This document shows, piece by piece, positions 14,912 through 16,896 of a stretch of 16,896 nucleotides of DNA. The notes beneath the pieces were generated by a model, which was not told the DNA's origin, made no database searches, and was given only the letters and a program-made list of their open reading frames with translations. The translations under genes and the position numbers were made by a program. Source of the DNA: Candidatus Zixiibacteriota bacterium (GTDB lineage Bacteria > Zixibacteria > MSB-5A5 > GN15 > PGXB01); contig CP070766.1 in the NCBI GenBank assembly GCA_020345705.1, positions 166,337 through 183,232 on the forward strand, read 5' to 3'. Numbering within the stretch: the first letter of the stretch is position 1; each line of letters opens with the position of its first letter.

Positions 14912-14927
14912 GAAGATAATAATCTTC
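14912..14927. promoter_or_regulatory. 16-bp palindrome in the bat-locus leader
   Basis: GAAGATAATAATCTTC has perfect 6-base arms around AATA and lies 15 nt upstream of the first bat-locus ATG. It could be an operator or a 5'-leader hairpin. No binding protein is suggested by neighbours. Confidence 0.4.
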
Positions 14928-14973
14928 CGCCATAAATCAAATCCATAATAGATTAGCCGTTTACATAATTAGA

Positions 14974-15004
14974 TTTATACATCACGCTGATTTGATGGTT
15001 TCAA
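14974..15004 (-). promoter_or_regulatory. Weak candidate promoter of the bat locus
   Basis: The minus strand shows TTGAAA (14999-15004), then TGTATA after 17 bp or TATAAA (14974-14979) after 19 bp. Neither option is ideal. The region is A/T-rich and is the only non-coding stretch before the operon, which favours a promoter here. The -35 would sit just before the UbiA stop at 15012. Confidence 0.3.
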
Positions 15005-15011
15005 AATTGTT

Positions 15012-15860
15012 CTAACTTTTGCCGCCGACAAACGCCAGTAAGCCGAAAAGCATCAACAGCTTGAGCGCACGGCAGGCTCGCTTCTGGCGGTGCGCGCTTT
15101 TCGAAAACCACAAATATCCGATCACCATGACCAGAGGAACATCTACCGCCAATACCGCCATGAATCCATAGACGGAGGAGAACCACTTAAGATAAATGGG
15201 CACAAACGTCAGGAGGATGAGGGTAATGTATATAACAGTCACCAACCCCATGACCGCTCCGAGCGATGTATTCAGGGGAAGTGTCCTCAGACCGGCCTCT
15301 TTATCTCCCTCATAATCGGCGACGTCTTTAAGGAGTTCGCGCCCCAGGTGAAAAAGAAAAGCAAATATTGCCGGGGCAATCGGCCCGGGCAGTGCGAAGA
15401 CCACCCCGCCTGCCGCAAGCCCACCCGTCATAAATGTGCCGCCAGCGAGAATCGACACCAGAATATTCCCGATCACAGGCACTCCCTTCAGCTGCACATT
15501 ATATAGAATCAGAAGCGCTATCGACGCGAGAACAACGCCGAGAACCGATATATTCACAAAACCGCCCGCTGCAATCGCCAGGACGTTAAACAAGGCCGCT
15601 GTCAGCAGGGCCGTGTGTGCGGGCAGTTTCCCCGCCGGGAGTGGCCGCACGGGATGATTTGTCCGGTCGGCCTCTCTGTCGACGTAATCATTCAGGGCGT
15701 TCCCCGCCCCGCAAACAAGGGCCGCCGCAAGTGAGGCCAGGTAAATTTCGGTATCCCTGCCCGTGATGTTGGAAAGGTAGCCGCCGATCCAGACTCCGGC
15801 GCCCGCCAGGAGACAGTTGTGGAGCCGAATCAATTTTATAAGAGGAACAAGATGCTGCAC
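15012..15860 (-). CDS. UbiA-family prenyltransferase, DGGGP-synthase-like
   Basis: From the GTG at 15860 the protein has 282 residues with about eight to nine transmembrane helices. The first UbiA aspartate motif is N57-D58-Y-V-D61-R-E-A-D65-R-T-N68-H-P70-V-R72-P. The second is D179-V-A-D182-Y-E-G-D186-K, followed by G-L-R-T-L-P. The entry motif I-K-L-I-R-L-H-N-C-L-L-A-G and the G-R-E-L-L-K-D stretch resemble digeranylgeranylglyceryl-phosphate synthases and related bacterial enzymes, which transfer a prenyl chain at the inner membrane. A quinone or other prenyl acceptor remains possible. The frame is open to 16025 inside the Omp85 gene, but residues before the GTG are basic and unlike the family. 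No Shine-Dalgarno marks the GTG, so the start is uncertain (an ATG at 15962 is an alternative). Confidence 0.8.
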   Translation of the reverse strand: MQHLVPLIKLIRLHNCLLAGAGVWIGGYLSNITGRDTEIYLASLAAALVCGAGNALNDYVDREADRTNHPVRPLPAGKLPAHTALLTAALFNVLAIAAGGFVNISVLGVVLASIALLILYNVQLKGVPVIGNILVSILAGGTFMTGGLAAGGVVFALPGPIAPAIFAFLFHLGRELLKDVADYEGDKEAGLRTLPLNTSLGAVMGLVTVIYITLILLTFVPIYLKWFSSVYGFMAVLAVDVPLVMVIGYLWFSKSAHRQKRACRALKLLMLFGLLAFVGGKS

Positions 15861-15898
15861 CCGTGAACGATATGAAGCGGACCGCGGGTAGTCAATAT

Positions 15899-16896
15899 CT
15901 AAAACTGGCTGCCGAGGGTTATATGCAGCCTTGGTTCTTCGAGATTTGCCCCCTCCCCCCATGAAAACTCTATGCCCAGTTGTCTTTGAGCGGAGCTGAG
16001 CCTTAGTCCAAAACCATAACCCCACTTAAAATCATCCAGCTTGGACACACCGCCGTCAATCCCCGATTCGTACCGCTCGAAGTAAGCCCCGTTAACGAAG
16101 GGGTACAAATAATCCCGATGAGAAACAAAAAATCTAAGTTCGTATGTCGACAGCATAACTCTCTGACCCGAGAATTGGTCATTTCGATAGCCCCGCAGTG
16201 ATCCAACCCCGCCGATGAAAAACATCTCCGAGACCGGAAGCGGTTTCTCTGAACTCTGGATGTCCTTGACTTCAAGACCGGCATACCCGGAAATAAACGA
16301 TTGAATCGGGACACCGAACCGGGCATTTAGCTCGTTTCTGGTATCATTATATACCGCTCGGGCAATGTTCGCGACATTCTCCTTTCGACCGTAACGTCGA
16401 CCGGAGTAACTTATCTGCCAGTCCAGTGAAAATCCGACCGGGGCACCTTTGTAAGCCTCGACGGAACCGCCCCTGATTCCGACACTGACGTCATAGACCT
16501 GAAATGATCGCGCCGCCGTATCAGCCGGCTCGACGTTCTTCCAGCCCAGTCGCGACCTCAGGCTGATGCTTTCGTTAAGTTCCATCTCGTGCCTCAGTGC
16601 CGCCCCGAACTCATAAAAGCGATCACGATAATCGCGGGTCCCGATCCGAACCAGAGTCTCCCCCCTTCCGAGAAGAAACGTCGGTTGGCCGTAGTAAACA
16701 TTGAAAACGGATTTGTTCCGTTCTCTTCTGTCGGCAAGCAGACCGGCCTTCTGACCGCGCCCGAAGATATTGCGTCCTTTTAGGTCGAGAAACCACATGA
16801 AATAGCCGTCATTCTGCGGGATGTATCCCCCGGCGCCTTCGATGGAAAATTGCCTGCGCTCAGCCAGGTCGTACCGAATGCGAACCGATTCAAAAC
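15899..16896 (-). CDS. Omp85/BamA-TamA-like outer-membrane beta-barrel protein, C-terminal part
   Basis: The frame is open from the window edge to the stop at 15899, giving about 332 residues with no start in the window. Alternating polar/aromatic beta strands fill the whole segment, with frequent Y/F and G-A-x-L-R or G-L-x-W patterns. The Omp85 strand motif G-G-V-G-S-L-R-G-Y-R-N-D-Q-F-S-G (the R-G-Y/F tip of loop 6) is present, followed by Y-E-L-R-F-F. The chain ends in a phenylalanine (G-S-Q-F), the usual recognition signal for the BAM machinery. Such proteins insert or export outer-membrane proteins, or transport lipids. Without the POTRA part, BamA, TamA and patatin-linked types cannot be told apart. 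The UbiA-like gene begins about 38 nt downstream. Confidence 0.88.
   Translation of the reverse strand, partial: FESVRIRYDLAERRQFSIEGAGGYIPQNDGYFMWFLDLKGRNIFGRGQKAGLLADRRERNKSVFNVYYGQPTFLLGRGETLVRIGTRDYRDRFYEFGAALRHEMELNESISLRSRLGWKNVEPADTAARSFQVYDVSVGIRGGSVEAYKGAPVGFSLDWQISYSGRRYGRKENVANIARAVYNDTRNELNARFGVPIQSFISGYAGLEVKDIQSSEKPLPVSEMFFIGGVGSLRGYRNDQFSGQRVMLSTYELRFFVSHRDYLYPFVNGAYFERYESGIDGGVSKLDDFKWGYGFGLRLSSAQRQLGIEFSWGEGANLEEPRLHITLGSQF

Noticed and set aside
1..16896. CRISPR arrays, transposons, phage or toxin-antitoxin genes, tRNA/rRNA
   Set aside because: I read through both strands and saw no direct-repeat arrays, transposase motifs, terminal repeats or RNA gene signatures. Nearly all sequence is explained by minus-strand protein genes.

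Overview
This window is compact bacterial DNA with roughly half G+C by eye. Every gene I can support lies on the minus strand, so transcription runs from high to low coordinates. The gene set is typical of a Gram-negative (diderm) organism: an Omp85-type barrel, a TolC-type channel with a lipoprotein efflux adaptor, and a large MoxR/Bat aerotolerance-type locus. The bat gene order (MoxR, DUF58, BatA, BatB, BatC, BatD, BatE) is best known from Bacteroidetes and other FCB-group bacteria. An uncultured FCB-type lineage is therefore a reasonable guess, but it is inference only. No rRNA, tRNA, CRISPR array, insertion sequence or phage gene was seen.

Layout from right to left, in transcription order. 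(1) 16896-15899 is the C-terminal part of an Omp85/BamA-like outer-membrane barrel that runs off the window edge. It is followed by a UbiA-family prenyltransferase (15860-15012) with motifs like those of archaeal-type ether-lipid enzymes. (2) 14896-4778 is a ten-gene, almost gap-free bat locus: BatD-like protein, MoxR ATPase, DUF58 protein, TPR/SurA-like foldase lacking a rotamase domain, second BatD-like protein, BatA, BatB, BatC (glutamine-rich), BatD and BatE. (3) 4680-2657 is a translationally coupled pair, a flippase-like integral membrane protein and a CorA metal-ion channel, behind its own likely promoter. (4) 2474-1 is a TetR repressor, a TolC-like channel and an efflux adaptor lipoprotein (cut by the window edge). 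They are driven by a near-consensus promoter overlapped by two palindromic operators. An inner-membrane pump gene probably follows outside the window.

How the genes may work together: in the bat locus a MoxR AAA+ ATPase, three von Willebrand-A-type proteins (DUF58, BatA, BatB), three BatD-like membrane proteins and three TPR proteins form a 1+3+3+3 set. I infer an envelope chaperone or metal-dependent assembly complex. The three BatD-like proteins share an ungapped cytosolic signature that I could align by eye, so they appear to be paralogous modules. The least ordinary element is the TPR/foldase gene set between DUF58 and the second BatD-like gene. It has a SurA/PrsA-like chaperone fold region but no peptidyl-prolyl isomerase domain.
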